Shown: in pieces, positions 63,434 to 64,000 of the stretch | Layout: each line of letters starts with the position of its first letter | Numbering within the stretch: position 1 is the stretch's first letter | The notes under the pieces: model-generated | Databases searched by the model: none | Seen by the model: the letters and a program-made list of their open reading frames with translations, nothing else | What the model was told of the DNA's origin: nothing | Assembly (NCBI RefSeq): GCF_017676345.1 | Contig: NZ_JAFFZM010000016.1 | Span: 62,001 to 126,000 of the forward strand | DNA: 64,000 nt | Origin: Streptomyces smyrnaeus | GTDB taxonomy: Bacteria; Actinomycetota; Actinomycetes; Streptomycetales; Streptomycetaceae | Direction: 5' to 3' | Made by a program: the position numbers and the translations under genes

Positions 63434-64000
63434 TCACGCCGCGAGGGCGGCCAGCACCCCCTCCCCATACGTCGCCAGCTTCTTCTCGCCCACGCCTGGG
63501 ACGGTGCCCAGCTCCTCAAGGGTGCTGGGCCGCCGGACGGCAATCTCGCGGAGCGTGGCGTCGTGGAAGACGATGTACGGCGGGACGCCCTGTTCCCGCG
63601 CCTGCTCGGTACGCCAGGCCCGCAGGGCCTCGAAGAGCGGCCGGGCCTCCTCGGGGAGGTCCACCGGGGCGGCGCCCTTCCCGCCGCCCCGCGCGCCGGA
63701 GCCCGCGGCGGCGGCCGGGCGGGGCGCCTTCACCGGCGCCGGGTCCTTGCGCAGCGGCACCTCACGCTCGCCGCGCAGCACCGTGCCGCTCGTCTCGGTG
63801 AGGACCAGGGTGCCGTGCTCGCCCTCGATCTCCAGCAGTCCCTGGGCGATCAACTGGCGGATGACGCTGCGCCATTCGGCCTCGCCCAGTTCGGTGCCGA
63901 TCCCGAAGACCGACAGCGCGTCGTGGTCGAACTGGATGACCTTGGCGGTCTTGCGGCCCAGCAGGATGTCCACGAGCTGGCCGGAGCCGAACTTCTGGCC
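63434..64000 (-). CDS. recQ: RecQ-type DNA helicase, C-terminal part
   Basis: The 5' part lies outside the window, so only about 188 C-terminal residues are seen. They start in the RQC winged-helix domain, with F-G-S-G-Q-L-V-D-I-L-L-G and W-R-S-V-I-R-Q-L-I-A-Q-G. A variable Ala/Gly/Arg linker follows and then an HRDC domain (about the last 75 residues) with L-R-A-W-R-T and P-P-Y-I-V-F-H-D-A-T-L and P-G-V-G-E-K-K-L. HRDC directs RecQ to branched DNA. ATPase motifs cannot be checked. Confidence 0.9.
   Translation of the reverse strand, partial: GQKFGSGQLVDILLGRKTAKVIQFDHDALSVFGIGTELGEAEWRSVIRQLIAQGLLEIEGEHGTLVLTETSGTVLRGEREVPLRKDPAPVKAPRPAAAAGSGARGGGKGAAPVDLPEEARPLFEALRAWRTEQAREQGVPPYIVFHDATLREIAVRRPSTLEELGTVPGVGEKKLATYGEGVLAALAA

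Overview
The window is chromosomal DNA from a high-GC actinomycete, almost certainly Streptomyces. Base composition, GTG/TTG starts, ATGA/GTGA stop-start overlaps, perfect GC-rich hairpin terminators, a DUF397/XRE-DUF5753/ATPase (WhiJ-type) triad, and the gene order secE-nusG-rplKA-lipoprotein-rplJL-rpoBC-rpsLG-fusA-tuf all fit that genus. Most core genes lie on the minus strand.

Layout. 1-7.1 kb is an accessory zone: an apparently truncated DUF6881 gene, a small operon of unknown genes, a frameshifted MmyB-type regulator remnant, a membrane protein, a WhiJ-like triad with two tandem DUF397 genes, an HTH/zinc-ribbon protein and a Uma2-type nuclease. 7.1-8.6 kb holds an FMN oxygenase and panD. 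8.8-28 kb is the translation/transcription block: tuf, fusA, rpsG, rpsL, rpoC, rpoB, rplL, rplJ, a lipoprotein, rplA, rplK, nusG, secE and tRNA-Trp. 28-38 kb has an aspartate-type aminotransferase, an adenosine deaminase, a TetR/NmrA-like divergent pair, murB, two MaoC dehydratases, rpmG, tRNA-Met, tRNA-Thr, an amidohydrolase, an NAD(P)-binding protein, tRNA-Tyr and a YajQ protein. 38.2-39.5 kb carries yccF and htpX. 39.6-49.8 kb is a ten-gene partial complex I operon (nuoA-B-C-H-I-J-K-L-M-N) without nuoD, E, F or G. 50.1-55.6 kb holds a two-component system and the two subunits of a 2-oxoacid:ferredoxin oxidoreductase. 55.8-64 kb has rarD, an ABC exporter with a LolA-like secreted protein, a polyprenyl diphosphate synthase, fumarylacetoacetase and the 3' part of recQ.

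How the genes fit together. The central block makes ribosomes and RNA polymerase; promoters are visible upstream of secE, rplK, rpoB and rpsL, with hairpins between sub-operons. The partial Nuo operon lacks the NADH-oxidising module and lies about 3 kb from KorAB, which reduces ferredoxin. A polyprenyl (menaquinone side chain) synthase is also nearby. A ferredoxin- or quinone-linked respiratory role is therefore a reasonable but unproven inference.

Most notable observations: the orphan Nuo operon; an RpoB rifampicin region carrying Asn442, Thr429 and Ile432; an amidohydrolase apparently lacking the catalytic Asp; a decayed MmyB regulator; duplicated DUF397 genes; and several repeat arrays and inverted repeats that look regulatory.
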